Shown: positions 37,155 through 49,700, counted from the first letter of the stretch. The stretch: DNA of 64,000 bases from Klebsormidium nitens (GCA_000708835.1 DF237410.1:1-64000); one strand, 5' to 3'. Made by a program: numbers and translations. Notes: generated by a model from the sequence alone, not told the origin.

Positions 37155-37931
37155 NNNNNNNNNNNNNNNNNNNNNNNNNNNNNNNNNNNNNNNNNNNNNN
37201 NNNNNNNNNNNNNNNNNNNNNNNNNNNNNNNNNNNNNNNNNNNNNNNNNNNNNNNNNNNNNNNNNNNNNNNNNNNNNNNNNNNNNNNNNNNNNNNNNNNN
37301 NNNNNNNNNNNNNNNNNNNNNNNNNNNNNNNNNNNNNNNNNNNNNNNNNNNNNNNNNNNNNNNNNNNNNNNNNNNNNNNNNNNNNNNNNNNNNNNNNNNN
37401 NNNNNNNNNNNNNNNNNNNNNNNNNNNNNNNNNNNNNNNNNNNNNNNNNNNNNNNNNNNNNNNNNNNNNNNNNNNNNNNNNNNNNNNNNNNNNNNNNNNN
37501 NNNNNNNNNNNNNNNNNNNNNNNNNNNNNNNNNNNNNNNNNNNNNNNNNNNNNNNNNNNNNNNNNNNNNNNNNNNNNNNNNNNNNNNNNNNNNNNNNNNN
37601 NNNNNNNNNNNNNNNNNNNNNNNNNNNNNNNNNNNNNNNNNNNNNNNNNNNNNNNNNNNNNNNNNNNNNNNNNNNNNNNNNNNNNNNNNNNNNNNNNNNN
37701 NNNNNNNNNNNNNNNNNNNNNNNNNNNNNNNNNNNNNNNNNNNNNNNNNNNNNNNNNNNNNNNNNNNNNNNNNNNNNNNNNNNNNNNNNNNNNNNNNNNN
37801 NNNNNNNNNNNNNNNNNNNNNNNNNNNNNNNNNNNNNNNNNNNNNNNNNNNNNNNNNNNNNNNNNNNNNNNNNNNNNNNNNNNNNNNNNNNNNNNNNNNN
37901 NNNNNNNNNNNNNNNNNNNNNNNNNNNNNNN
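37155..37931. other. Assembly gap (777 N)
   Basis: Undetermined bases. Open frames reported through this stretch are meaningless. The right edge abuts a perfect hairpin sequence. Confidence 1.
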
Positions 37932-37933
37932 AA

Positions 37934-37958
37934 GGGTGACGCACCCTGTGCGTCACCC
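37934..37958. repeat. Perfect inverted repeat at gap edge
   Basis: GGGTGACGCAC, three bases, then GTGCGTCACCC: an 11-bp stem with a 3-base loop, two bases from the end of the gap. GTGACGC recurs a few bases further on. This could be the edge of a longer GTGACGC-type repeat that stopped the assembly. Confidence 0.9.
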
Positions 37959-39338
37959 GGCCCGATGTGTGACGCGCCGGTTCCTGAACCATTGATGCCG
38001 TTCAAACAGTCAATCGGCATCCCGAGTAAACGCGACATGTGACTTGCCCAGCGCGCTAGGAGCTATTATCCTGAATAGCAAAAGGATTATCGATCGGGAA
38101 GAACTGCCGCGCAAGCAACGACAGGTGACTACAGACCATGCCTGCATCAGGTACTGCGGAGGGGCGGCCACTCCCCTATAAAGTTAAAAGGTGGAATATA
38201 GCCGCGTCTGCTCGTCCTGTTTTGGGACCCTATGCTAAAACCGCGCCAGTTTTTTCGGGCACCCCTTTTCTATAACGGCTTGGGCCATTTTTTGACACCT
38301 ATTCGTAAAACGGAACAGACGCATTTCTAGCAAGATTCCCCCTCAAAGGTGCTGAAAAACGTGGAGCCGTTTCTCCCAAGTTATACTTAGGTTTTCCATG
38401 CATGGCTGTTAAAATCCATCGGACAAGCTGGAAATGTAGGATAAAATGTGTCGGCTTATTAAACTGGAAGGAGGCATGCCTCCGTTGGCCCAATGGTATA
38501 TCGGTGGCCTTATTCTTTAGTGTCTTGGGTATAATCGAGGCGCACTTTCCCACCCCCTTTACCTATAACCACCGTTTAATATATAGCTCGGCCCAATTTC
38601 CAGAACCTTTGAATCGATGCGGCTCCCTTCCAAATACGCTATCTCCTGGGGGAGAGTGACCGCCCCTCCGGTACTGCATGCTACCTCGATCCATGCTACC
38701 TAGCTTTACACGATTTTCACCTCTCAACTAGCTCCCCTTTGCAACGATGAAAGAATAATCATCGAGCTGGCAGTATGTCGCAGAGACACAGCCACAATTC
38801 GGTTTGCATGACAGAAGTGAAAATAAATGGGATCAATGCTGCAATGCGACATACAGGGTTTGCTTAGAACACAACACCTCATGATGAGAGACACGAATGA
38901 ATCAGGAGAAATAAACACATGTGTGGGTTATGCAACATGATCGGTGTTTATGTGTTGTCAGAGCCCGTATGTGCCATCGCAAATGATGTGTTGCTATCGG
39001 TATATTGGGGTACAAAAGAGAGAAAAGGGGGGAACAGCAAAATGGTTGAAGCAACCCCCATACAGGAATCTGACTGAGAAGGTTAACCAACGCGCAAAGC
39101 CGCGACACTTTGACAGTTAAATCCAAGAATTATATCAAAATACATCTTCAACTGGGCGGAGGTATTATGTACAATTTCAACATCGTCACAACTGGGCGGA
39201 CATATTGTGTACAGTTTCAAATCGAAGTTGATCTACATATCTAGCAAGGGTCTATCTTTAAGGCCAAATGTTGCAGACTCTCTGCGAATTCCAAGTTTAT
39301 ACACGACTTCGTCGGGATTAGACTTCGGGGGCGTCATC
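37959..39338. other. Intergenic DNA between gap and SOUL 3' end
   Basis: 1.4 kb without a recognised gene on either strand. ACAACTGGGCGGA occurs near 39185 with a close copy (TCAACTGGGCGGA) at about 39149, each followed by a TATTATGTACA/TATTGTGTACA block and CAATTTCAA/CAGTTTCAA, that is, two tandem units of about 37 bp. Confidence 0.45.
38228..38335. repeat. Three diverged tandem units of about 35 bp
   Basis: Successive units begin CCTATGCTAAAAC (about 38228), CCTTTTCTATAAC (about 38263) and CCTATTCGTAAAAC (about 38298). The first two share a following (G)CCA(G/T)TTTTTT core and end in GGCA/GACA. Divergence is high, so the repeat is old or may be partly coincidental. Confidence 0.4.
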
Positions 39339-42163
39339 TCAGAGTGCGGTCCTCTCTACCTCTAATGCAACTTCATTTCGCCTTAGAAATGGCAGTGTGA
39401 ATGGAGGATTAAACTGCAAAAAATGGACCTTCCAAATTAGAATCTATTGAGGAGGTACATACCAGAAAGCTGCAAAGGTGGAAGATACACAAGAAGCTTT
39501 ATTTTGTCAACCTTCGGTTGGGGCGATTCAGTCAATCTACGTTCATTTAGGCCTCTGTCATCAGCTCGAACAAGTCAATTGTTCAAGCCGAGTTTATGCC
39601 ATGCCACCAGGCAACAACCAGTGGGCTAGACTGCCTCTAAGTCCCTAATGGCTCACGTGTCCACCCGTATTTGGAAAGGCTCGATGTCAATCAGGCTTTG
39701 CACTTGCTCCCAATGTGCGCAAAAGTGTTGTGCTCATAAACGGCAAGGGCGTCCTTACCTGTGCAACTTCGGGAGTGGCCCCTGGGATGACCCGATACTC
39801 GGGTTCCCGCGCAAGAACGTTTCGAAGCTTGCGCTCTCGCTGCTCGACTTGCTGGTCACTCACGTAGCCGGAGAAGGCCACGACGGCCACCGTGCGCGCC
39901 GGGACCTCGCGGATGCGGACAGCGCCGTTGACGGGCTGGGGGATGCCCTTGCTCACGTTCTTGCGGGGAAGCACGAACGACATCCGCCAACCCTCAGCGC
40001 CAGGGCCACCCTGCAGAGGCAGACACGAGAAGCGGGGTCGGGCGCACAACAACGCTCTCGGTTCACGGTCAACCGTGCACCCTTCGTGGAAGCCGTTCTT
40101 GTCATGGTTCGACCAACGAACTCCCACAAATTAGCCATCTGATTACACAATATCAACAACGTTTACAAATTCATGCCGAGGTGACGCAAGAACTCAAGAA
40201 GAGACTTTTGAACGGTCAGTTGCAAACCATTCACAAAAAACTCCAAAACAAGGGCTCCGCCTGCCGCGCCTGCCCCCCTCCTTCGCGGCTCTACTGCGAG
40301 CAGGGCCGCGCCTGACCTGGCTGGTGACCACGGGCGTCGTCATGTCCATTGCCTCGCCGCGCGCGCTGCCCTGGCGAGTGATGACGGGCGTCGTCATCTC
40401 CATGGCCTCGCCACGCCGCTGCACCACGGGCGTCGTCATTTCCATGCCCGCGCGGGCGCTGTTCTGCAAACAAGCAACCACAGCCTTAGCACAGGCCCTC
40501 GAAGGGAGGCAACATCGACCAATAGAAGTTGACTTGACCAAGAAGAGCGTGCATCATATCGATTGGCAACGCCCGTGGAACTGTAGAGGCACTGTAAAGG
40601 ATGGCCGTGACTGGAGTCACCGTCCTATCATACGTTTCCAGAGGAGTTGTCACGAATGGAGTGTGCGGGGTCGCATGCTTATGCTGTGCGGGCTCCTCAC
40701 ATTTCCGAACAGATAGTCAGCCAAAGTGTTGAACGACGGCCCTGCCCCCGCAAAGTCGAAGGGCCGGCTGCCCATCTCGGTCTCCGCGACGAAGTAGGAC
40801 TGCATCAAACGAGATACGTCCAGTCATCTGTGCCCCAGTGTTCCCACCCGTTTCCATCACACATCTTTTAACACGGAAGATTGAGAACAAGGACTGGAGG
40901 GCTGTCTTTCACAGGGCCAATTGTTTGACGTGGTTGTCCTCACACAAAAGGATACAACAAAAATAAAGTGCAGCTGGCGGCAGAAAGGACCCGGCCGTAC
41001 CTCCACATCTCGAATCTCGTAGTCGTCCGTCCGCTTCAGCACCCTGTAGGGGATGGTCTCCAGGTCGGGGGCTGCCCAAACCACACCACACAGCGCATCA
41101 GCAACAGCGCAGGCTGCTCGTGCCAAGTACATTCATTGGAAAGATGTTTCCAACAACTTCGTATTGGAATATCTCGAAACAAGTGATAAACAGAACCAGG
41201 GGTAACAGGGTATCAAGCGGCGATCCCACACAAGTGATAACGTCTAGCGTTCTGCCATGCTGCACCCCGCCTCCAAGCCAGGAGAGCAATTCTGCGTGTG
41301 TGCCCTGCCAGCATCCTGAGCTGTTGCACAGCATCCAGGGGCACTCACTCGCCATCAGCGCTTCCTCCAGGTTCCTGGCATCCCCCGAGCGCCGTGGATT
41401 CACATACTTTGAAGCCTCTTTCGCTGCTTCTGTCACCACTGCAGGGGCAGGGAAGTCAGTGCTTTCAGTGCTCAAGCATTCTATCCTGTCACACAAGCAA
41501 AGATGGGATCCATTCAGAGTTGCATCCTACGAGCTGGGTGGCAGCTACAGCTACTCATTCTGGGGCCTGTCCACTTTGTTTCTCTTGAGTAAGAATGCTG
41601 GCGCCCTCAGCTCCAGACCCAACGTGCAGTCCAGACCAGCCGCTACCAGACTGGCACGCACACGGTCCTGGGCTCCCCAGATTTTGCAGGGTGCAAAGAG
41701 CATGTATCCAACCTGGTTGCAAGCTGCCAAGTCTTAAAATTGCAGCCTTATCAAGTGCTGAAGCAAACACAGGTAAGTATCCAGCCTCCTCTTGGAAGGC
41801 CTATGCAGGAGGCGCTAGGGGGGCCACCCTGCTGCATGCATCGCTGAACAGAACACCAGCAGGTGCCGAAGGCGTACCATCCTCTGTTCTGCGGCCAGCC
41901 TGTGCGCCAATCGCAAGGACCAGGCTCAACCTTCTCTCAGTGGGGTCCACCCCAACCCTCCGCAGCACGTCTGTGACGCTTTCAGTGACAGAGTCAGCCA
42001 AATACGCCGACACTCTCCGCAGGCGATGCTGCCGTCCGCCAAGAACAATCTTCCTGTGCAAGATCTGGCCCTCAAAGTCTTTGGGGCCCAGCAAACTGCC
42101 GGCAACTGAATGGCGACCAGGCAGATGAACCGGAGGAGAGGAACACAAGCTAGCGCCCGCCAT
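39339..42163 (-). CDS. SOUL heme-binding family protein, probably plastid
   Basis: Seven exons keep phase: 42163-41857, 41438-41349, 41071-41001, 40799-40701, 40463-40317, 40010-39759 and 39413-39339, giving 346 aa. An N-terminal region of over 100 residues, starting [17 protein letters not shown], fits a transit peptide plus linker. The SOUL domain follows: [39 protein letters not shown], three copies of (E/D)MTTPV in exon 5, [35 protein letters not shown], and the strongly conserved [19 protein letters not shown] at the C-terminus. Family members bind heme or other tetrapyrroles, and plant plastid forms are linked to heme carriage and oxidative stress. The domain is complete. Divergent to the next gene upstream. 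Confidence 0.93.
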
Positions 42164-43416
42164 CGTGCTGCTAAACTACAATTAGCTGACGAGCTAGGAA
42201 TCCTGTTGCCAAGGAAGATTCAAGTGCAGTTCATGGTACCTACTGATCCTGTCTGGCATGAACCTCCGTCCGCTGGCCTGGTTAAGTAATTTTTGGCGTA
42301 CCGGGCGCAGTCCGGGCATCCAACGGTGAAATCGTTCTATTTTCTAAGATCGGACGGTACGCCGATTGCCTTTGCTGAACAGAAGGCTGAGTCCATCCCC
42401 GCCTAAAGGTCGCAGAAAGGAGGGACAGCGCCCGAAAGTGGTGAAGTCCAAAATTGTTATTTTGCCCAGCACCTCAGACTGGCCGCCATGGCTGCCGACA
42501 TGGCTGAAATGAGCTGGGAGCAGCACCCATGACCAAAATTTCTCAAACCCAACGGCAACCTGAAGCTATGTGCAACCTATAAATTGAATACCAGCTGCTT
42601 TCAAAGGTAAATTTGATGCACATTCTCCCCCCAAATCCAAAATGTGCCTTTCAACCCTAAAAGGAGCCTCGGAGGCGCAATGGAGGTTTTGTTGAAAGTC
42701 GCCGGGGCAACTATACATCAAATTTTGCAATCTCAACGGCAAGACTGCTCTACAAAAAGCAATCCTAGCTTGCTGAAATGCAAAGTTTGTGGAGAAAGAC
42801 CTTCTACTCTCCCCCCACAGCCCGTCCCTGCCTCCTCAAGCCCTGAGCACAAGGCAGCCATTGCGGCAGTCTTCTGCTTCAAATTACTGGCTGTAGGTGT
42901 TCCGGTTTAGGCCTTGACTTCCGGGACTTTGGTTTTACTGAGCACTTTGTCAGTCTTGGGCAACCGCTGAAAGTGCCCGGGGATTCAGCGGAAGTGACCG
43001 TCGATGTCACTTCCTCTGGTTCTGAACCGTCCGATGCACATATTTATCTGAACATTCTAGGGGACAAGAAGTTTATGCCAGACAGGACTGATGGACACGA
43101 AGGACACTAGCGCGAGGAAACCCTGGTGCCAGTGTTCCAAAACCAAACCCAGCGTTTCAAAGTGGTCTTCTTCTTCTTCATGGACTCGGATTATGTAACC
43201 TTGATTGTGCTTTAGAACCTGGCCTGTTCTGAAAGTTGGTTTCGTACAAGTTTACCCTAACCAGAGCTGATCGTGTTCCTGTCGTCGTGCACCACATCAG
43301 GCAGGCTGGCATTGCACCATGCCCCTCGACAGCTTCAGGCCACAAGACAGCGAGCTTTTCCAGCATTTTCAACACTGACAGTCCGAAGCACGACGCTTTG
43401 AATGTTTTCAATCTCA
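42164..43416. promoter_or_regulatory. Divergent region, SOUL / UPF0739 candidate
   Basis: 1.25 kb between two starts on opposite strands. It contains a perfect 9-bp inverted repeat, GGCGTACCG (42295-42303) and CGGTACGCC (42355-42363), about 51 bp apart. Non-coding upstream exons of the UPF0739 candidate may also lie here: a plus-strand frame at 43236-43400 runs into it. No TATA assignment is made. Confidence 0.4.
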
Positions 43417-45379
43417 ATGATGAACCGGTTTGTGGAGCAAGAAAGCCCCGAGAGACCCCTATCAGAAGGAGAAGCGCAAGAGCTGGCCTCCATTCTGCAC
43501 CGTCAGCTTGGTAGAAATCTCAGGAAGGCGCGGCGGCGGTTGTTTCATGGTATGAAAACATTCTTGCATCTGAAGTCACCCTTGGATTAGCTGCATTCAG
43601 AACTGCACCTCTGCAAGTCATCATGTGATCTCCTGCGAAGTGGCCAGCCTTGAAGAGTGCTTGATGCTTTCTGACGCTCTTTCTGGAGTATTTGCTGATT
43701 GACTATGACCACAAGTTTCTACAGTTCCTCGGCTCTGTATTTCTGAGCAGACCTGCTGTCTCTAAGCTCGGGCCTACGGGACGTTGTGATGCTGGACTAC
43801 GTGGTGGCCTCCCGGGAGGAGCTGCGCCCCCTGCTGGGCAGCCTGGCGCGCCTGCCGCGGCTGGCCGACACGCGCCTCCTGCACATGGGCGGCTGCCTGT
43901 ACCTGGCCAAGCTGGCCGCCCTGCTGCAGCGAGTGCCCACCAGCAGCACGCCCCCCACCGCCACGCAGCCCCTTGGAGTGGTGGTAGATGAGGGGGAACC
44001 ACGAGTGAGGGCTCTAAGCTGGTCCCCGCCGTGAGTTTGAAAGGAATTGGTGATTTGCAAAGTTGACAGCTGTCCAGGTGCCCTCTCGAGATTGTGCATC
44101 GTACTCTGCGACCAGTACACACGTTGGGCATGCCACCACCCTGGCAAGAGGTGGTGTGCCCCGTTGTTTGCCATTTTGACTGTTTTCCCTGCAAATGCAG
44201 CGGATGTGACTTCAGTTGGTAAAGTTTGTCACTGCAGTCGAGTGCCTCTCCTTCCATGACCACCTCCGCCAGTTTGCCTCTGGCCTGGCCGCAGCTGCTG
44301 CTAGCGCACCAGAGGCGCAGCAGCCTGCCCCCCCCCTCTGCATCGACCTGGAGGGACTCCTGATGGAGCAACCCCTCCCCCTGCCCAGCCTCAACGGGTG
44401 AGCTAGGCTGCCCACTTAGGCTGGCTCTCATAAGCAGTCTGGAGAAAACAAACAGGAAGCTTCTTATGACATCTCCGAGCTTGCCTATGATAGTTTTCAA
44501 GTTTCTTGGACTTGCTCCAGCGTCAAATGGACTTGCTCTCAACAGTCGACCCTTGCCTTTCTCCTGCTTACACTGCTGCCTTGCAGGTGGCTCCTTGGTT
44601 ACCCTGCGGTGTACCTGTTCCATCTGACCCGCGGCCCCCGCGCTGCGCGCTGCCTCTCGTCCGCTTCCCTTCACCTTTTCCAGCTGCGGGCTTGCTGGTG
44701 GGGCAGCTTCTTAGTTAAGGTTCTTCCTTGAACATTTGATGGAGTCGAAGGGCTTGCAGCTCAAACGAGTATCGTGTTAGAACTTGTGTTGCTACTTCTG
44801 GGAAGCTCCACCTGGTGAGAAGAATTGGTTGTAGCCCAACCAAGCCCCATTTTCCTCTCTCTGTACTTAAACTGGTGTAACCGACGTGGACAGTTGGGAC
44901 ACTAATTCTCGGCCCAAAAGTTTCTGACCCGCCTACCACTCACTTGCAGCCGTTACAATGTAGATACTGAACAACGCTCTCCAAACACTGGACATCAAAG
45001 AACCGGCAACGACATTGCGCTTTGCAGGTAATATTTCTCGATCCCCTAGACATCAATATTGAGACATTCTGTTGTAGCCTTCACTCTTTCGTGGGTCCAG
45101 ACTGAGAGATAGGATGCACGAATGGAGGACTTGGGTCTTGTGGAAGACAGAACCTTCTTGTCGTCATTAATCATCCCTCGAACTTACTCAGATAATTATT
45201 TTCTTTGTTTCAACAGCTTTTCCGTCCCGGCTTCTTTGAGTACTCAGCAGTTCGAAGAGCCTTGGGCTCAGGCGTTCAAGTCTGAAATTTTAAGGAAGTT
45301 GGCTAAGAACGAAGACCGCACTTGGGAGACCTTGACGTTCGACTGCACTCTACAAGCGCCTCAGACGATAGCCCTATGA
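43417..45379 (+). CDS. UPF0739 (C1orf74-like) family protein, candidate
   Basis: Four exons keep phase: 43417-43549, 43751-44004, 44216-44397 and from 44587 to about 44695. A terminal exon runs from about 45211 to the stop at 45379. Visible blocks are QLGRNLRKARRRLFHDLLSL, DVVMLDYVVASREEL, LHMGGCLYLAKL, LCIDLEGLLMEQPLPLPSL, LLGYPAVYLFHL, ARCLSSASLHLFQL, and FSVPASLSTQQFEEPWAQAF ending in QTIAL. From memory of the family, the 'C(V/I)DLEGLL', 'GYP.VY.F', 'CLS..pL..F' and late 'FSVP..L....WA.AF' blocks in this order point to UPF0739, whose function is unknown. The link between 44.70 and 45.21 kb is unresolved and may hold one more exon (about 44.95-45.03 kb). Other assignments remain possible. 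Confidence 0.5.
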
Positions 45380-46714
45380 TCAGAAAAGGCCAGTTGTTGC
45401 GGGCCATATGTGAATGTGTATGAAGAACATGTTTTGATTTAGGTCCAGACGAACCCTAAAGCTCGACCGAATTCTAAGCTCAGTGTTGTTCAATTTGGTG
45501 CATGCGGGAGTCATGCTCGAGGGGTGCATGCGGGGATCAGTCTCCTCGAGCCTGATCGTAGATACCTATATTGCCAGTTGAATTTCCCAAGTTAAAACCT
45601 AGTCATTAACATAGGTTCTTAAGACTGGCCCTGGCCACGTCCCTGGCCGGGTTTCCTTACCTGAATCTTTGTGCGTAGTGCACTTGAATATAGCCTGTAT
45701 ATGTGTGTGTCATACTTAATCCGGCGACTGGAGGGCCATGCCGGCCACTGTGGTTGGTGAGCATGGTTGGCGTGACCCGCCTTGGGCGTGCCAGGCGGAC
45801 CTGAGAGTTCCATGATCCGGCCGGCAAGCGGCATCAATAGAGATATGCCATGTACGCAGTGCCACATGCAGCCGCCTGTCAACCAGTGTGGCGCTCAGGC
45901 AAAGGACGTGTGGGTACGTGTGATCGCTGACATCAAATTCAGCGATGAACTTATGGAATCAGGTCGAGGTATATAACTGCACATGCTGGCCAAGCAATCA
46001 AGCAAGTTTGAAATGTCCATCGATAGTAAACTCAAGCTCCATTTGCCACTCACCAACCAATAGCCTGTTGCATGGCCCCATGCAAACGCGGACTCAAGGA
46101 TCAAGCATTAAGAAAGCGCTTAGGGTAGCATGCCCGGCCACCTCACAGCATGTCCGAATTCCGATGTGGTGCACATGCCAGACTCATGAGCACCCGGCAT
46201 GCCGTAACAGATCCCACAATCGATCGAGGTTTTGGCGCTTGCATGATCACTGATTGATGCCATCAACCTCAAAAATTGGACATATCTTGCAATTCGGGTA
46301 TACACTACAGCTCAGACACTGGCATGAACCGTGGAAATTAGGCCGCGAAGTGAGGTTCTGCGATCGAGCACGACCGTCCGTATGCATGCTCAAGTTGATT
46401 CTGCGCAACTTACATTGTGAACGCCCACTGAAGGTCCACGACCGGACGCGCCTGACAAGCTAAGTGTACGCAATACTCAATCCGATTGCTGATTGGAAGC
46501 CTGGCAAAATCATGATCACTCTGTATCTTAATATTGGCAACTTTGCTAACCGAATCTCTTGATTCACATAAGCGGATGCGTGCGCCGATCAATCTCTAGC
46601 TGGCAGCTCATTGATCAAAGAATGTGCATTCCTATTCTCTTCAAATATTTATATAGCGCAGCCTCACGTCGACCAGAAACGCTAGCCTTTAAGCTCTCAG
46701 ACGCTGCATGCGGC
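45380..46714. other. Convergent intergenic region, UPF0739 candidate / ADC
   Basis: 1.3 kb, AT-richer than the genes. GGTGCATGCGGG occurs twice about 25 bp apart near 45.50-45.53 kb. No gene or RNA is recognised. Confidence 0.4.
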
Positions 46715-49700
46715 CTATTGACTCCGGCTCTTGAGGTACGTGTACGACTTGAGGCTGCGGTTGAAGTTCATGAGCAGCGCGGAGGCGTCCTCCAGCGTGA
46801 GGCGCCCCTCGTCGACGGCCTCCTCCGCCTCGTTGCGCAGGCTCTCCATCATGTCCTCGCCCTCGTACTGCACCGTCCGCAGCACCTCCTCCATCGTCTG
46901 CCCCTTCACCACGTGCTCGATGGCGTACCCGCCCGCCGCGCGCCCCGGCTTCGGCTTGGCCCGGATGTGCACCACGTTGAGCCCGCCAAACAGGTTGTGC
47001 AGGCTGCCCATCACCTCCTGCGACGGCCACCCGTGCGTGTCAGCGCAGCACGAGGGAGGAGCAGAAAAAACTTTTTCAATAACGACTCCGACTGCCGAGA
47101 GCAGACCCAAAGAAGGATACTGTATCGGTACGGAGCGGAGAAGATCAAGAAGATGGCTTCTTTGTGTGCGGCGCGTGCGCGGCCGCTGACCTGGTAGACG
47201 CCCCCCAGGAACATGCCCAGGTAGTAGGCCTCCCCCTGCCGCAGCTCGTGCACGGGCAGCACCGAGCTGGGCGTGCTGTCGGGCCCGATGAAGCGCGTGA
47301 TCTTGCCGTCGCTGTCGCACGTCAGGTCCGCCAGGGTGGCCTGCACCACCCATCGCACGCGTGCGCTAAGCACGACAGCCACTGCGCAAAAAACCTGCCC
47401 CCTACGATCGGGAAGTCTGCACTGTCAATCACAAAGATTTGAGCGCGTGGAGCTGCGGATTGAAGCTCAGGTGCGCTCACCATGGTGGTTGGCTCCTCGC
47501 TGAGGCGCTGCAGGGGCATGATGGGGAACAGCTGGTCGATGGCCCACGTGTCTACGGCCGACCGGAACACCGACAGGTTCACGTGGTACCTGGACAGGCG
47601 GAACAGAGGCGTCTTAGTCGCCCGGCAGAGGCAAGTTCCGGCCATCCTATCAGCGAAGCCGGCTGGAGCTGCGGACGGACACCGGTTGGAGCGATCCCGT
47701 GCGCTACTCAGTTGCAAACGCACCAATGTCAAAACGTACCAAAGTCAACAACGCGCGGGACCTCTCCGCAGGAGGGGCATGCTGCAGTCGGCAAGGCCGC
47801 AGGAGGGGCCACGGGCAGGGGGCTGCTCACACTGACGCCATGGCCTCGCTCAAGGCGCTCAACTCTGCGGGCATCTGCGGCTCGTTGCGCGCGTACGCCA
47901 ACACGCGGTGACAGATGGCCGTGTGCAGCGACTCGGCCTGTGCGCGCTGCTCCAGGCTGCGACCAGGGAACACGCGGCGCTGTTATCGACGCACAAAAGA
48001 GAGACGCCGACCAACGGACAATCTTATCAAACGAAACCAAACCGTTCAAAAGGAGACTTCATTGTTTGAAATGCAATGCAGAATATAGAGTGCACCTTTC
48101 GGAATGCATGTCCTAGGAGTCGCATTTTCAGAGCTCCTTACAAGATCGGTTAGTTAACGCTCAACGACCGCCATGTTTGTGGGCCTCGTTAACGAGATGT
48201 TGCTGAAGAACGCGTGATCCGCCTCGTTCAAGTCCGCTGCTGACTGCCGCAGCCGAGTATGGGCGGCTCCGATCCGGAGCGCAGGCGTTTGCTTACCTCA
48301 GGCAGCCGAGCTTGAACAGGTTGGCCGCCTCTTGCTTGAACTGCTTCGAGTCGTTGAACGCCTCCTGAGAACCACCAGAAGGCCAGAGGTCAGAAAGATG
48401 TATGAAGGGCAGTCGACGACAACCTGGTCATAGTAAGTGCACAAAATCGCAGGGCTGAGCAGGCCGACTGTTCGAACGCTAGGAGAGTACCCGCTCCCCT
48501 TCCCCCTGGCTGCCCCCGCCCCTGGGCCGCACCTGGAAGTTGGTCTGGTCGATGGTGGCGAAGACTTGGTAGAAGGTGGAGAGCAGGTACTGGCCGGGGT
48601 CGCGGCGCGCGGGCTGCAGCCCGTTGGTGGCGAGGCCGTCCTGCTTGGGCGGCCACCCCTGCTGGATGCTGCCCAGCCCCGCCGCGTGGTGCTCCTCCAG
48701 GACCGCCAGGTTGCGCAGCGCGTCGCTCTCCGCGTTCTCGCTGTCGTTCAGCACGTCGAATACCAGCACCGCCGAGTGCGAAGCCAGCGCGCGGCCCGAC
48801 TCGGACGCGATCACGGGCTGCCGCACGCCCTTCACCACGCACGCGTCCAGCAGCGCCGCCACCACGTCGTTGGCGTAGTTCTGCGGAGAACAGCGACGGC
48901 GGGCACCGGGTGAAGTCATGCTCCGGGAGCCCGACGGCAGACCGACAGCAGTGAAAGTTTCCAACCAAAAGGAATCCGCCCGATATTGGAGAAGTGCGCG
49001 ACTGGAGTTGGACTAGCAAGTCGCAAAACGGGTTCGGAAGGTGTCAATCATGTTCGCATCCGTCACAACGTCATTTACAGCAATGTCAAACAGGAAAGGA
49101 GCACGTCCGCTCTTTCAAAAATCTTCTCGATGCTTGGAAGGAGCGGAAAAGATTCTTGCGGGTCTCGCAAGCAGTGATTCGCGAACGGACCGAACTTCCT
49201 TTCGATCTGACTCTTGGCCCGTTTTCCGTACGACCCTTGGCAGGACTAACAGCGCAGTGCGGACTCTTGCTAGGCACGCCTTCGTCAGTGATTGTAAGAA
49301 GAAGGACGGGAAGATGATCGGTCAGATCTTTGGCGACTTGCCTGCATGCTGTAGTTGGTCGACGCCCCCGACCTGTTGCCCTTCGTCCCGTCGTAGTCGA
49401 TGCCCAGGCCTCCCCCGACGTCGATGTACCCCTGCAACGACACATGCCGCTCGTGAGACGCAGGTTCTAAAGTACTAAGAGTCAAGCTGGTCACTGCAAA
49501 CGGGTGCAGGGCCCCTTCTAAAACAAGGCGTGTGACCGGGTTGGGCGTCATTGAACTTCTAAGGAGCGCCCCCTGGGTTGCCAGGGGCAGCCGTCAGTTC
49601 CGCCGGGGCGGGCTCACCATGGCGGCCCCCATGGTGGCCAGCTCGCAGTAGAGGTGGCTGCCCTCGCGCATGGCCTCCTTGATGATGGCGATGTCCGCCA

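Noticed and set aside
37030-38038. Open frames of about 300 codons
   Set aside because: They run through 777 undetermined bases and carry no information.
43703-44674. 323-codon minus-strand frame
   Set aside because: Antisense to the UPF0739 candidate exons, Ala/Gly/Pro-rich, no domain; a GC-rich shadow.
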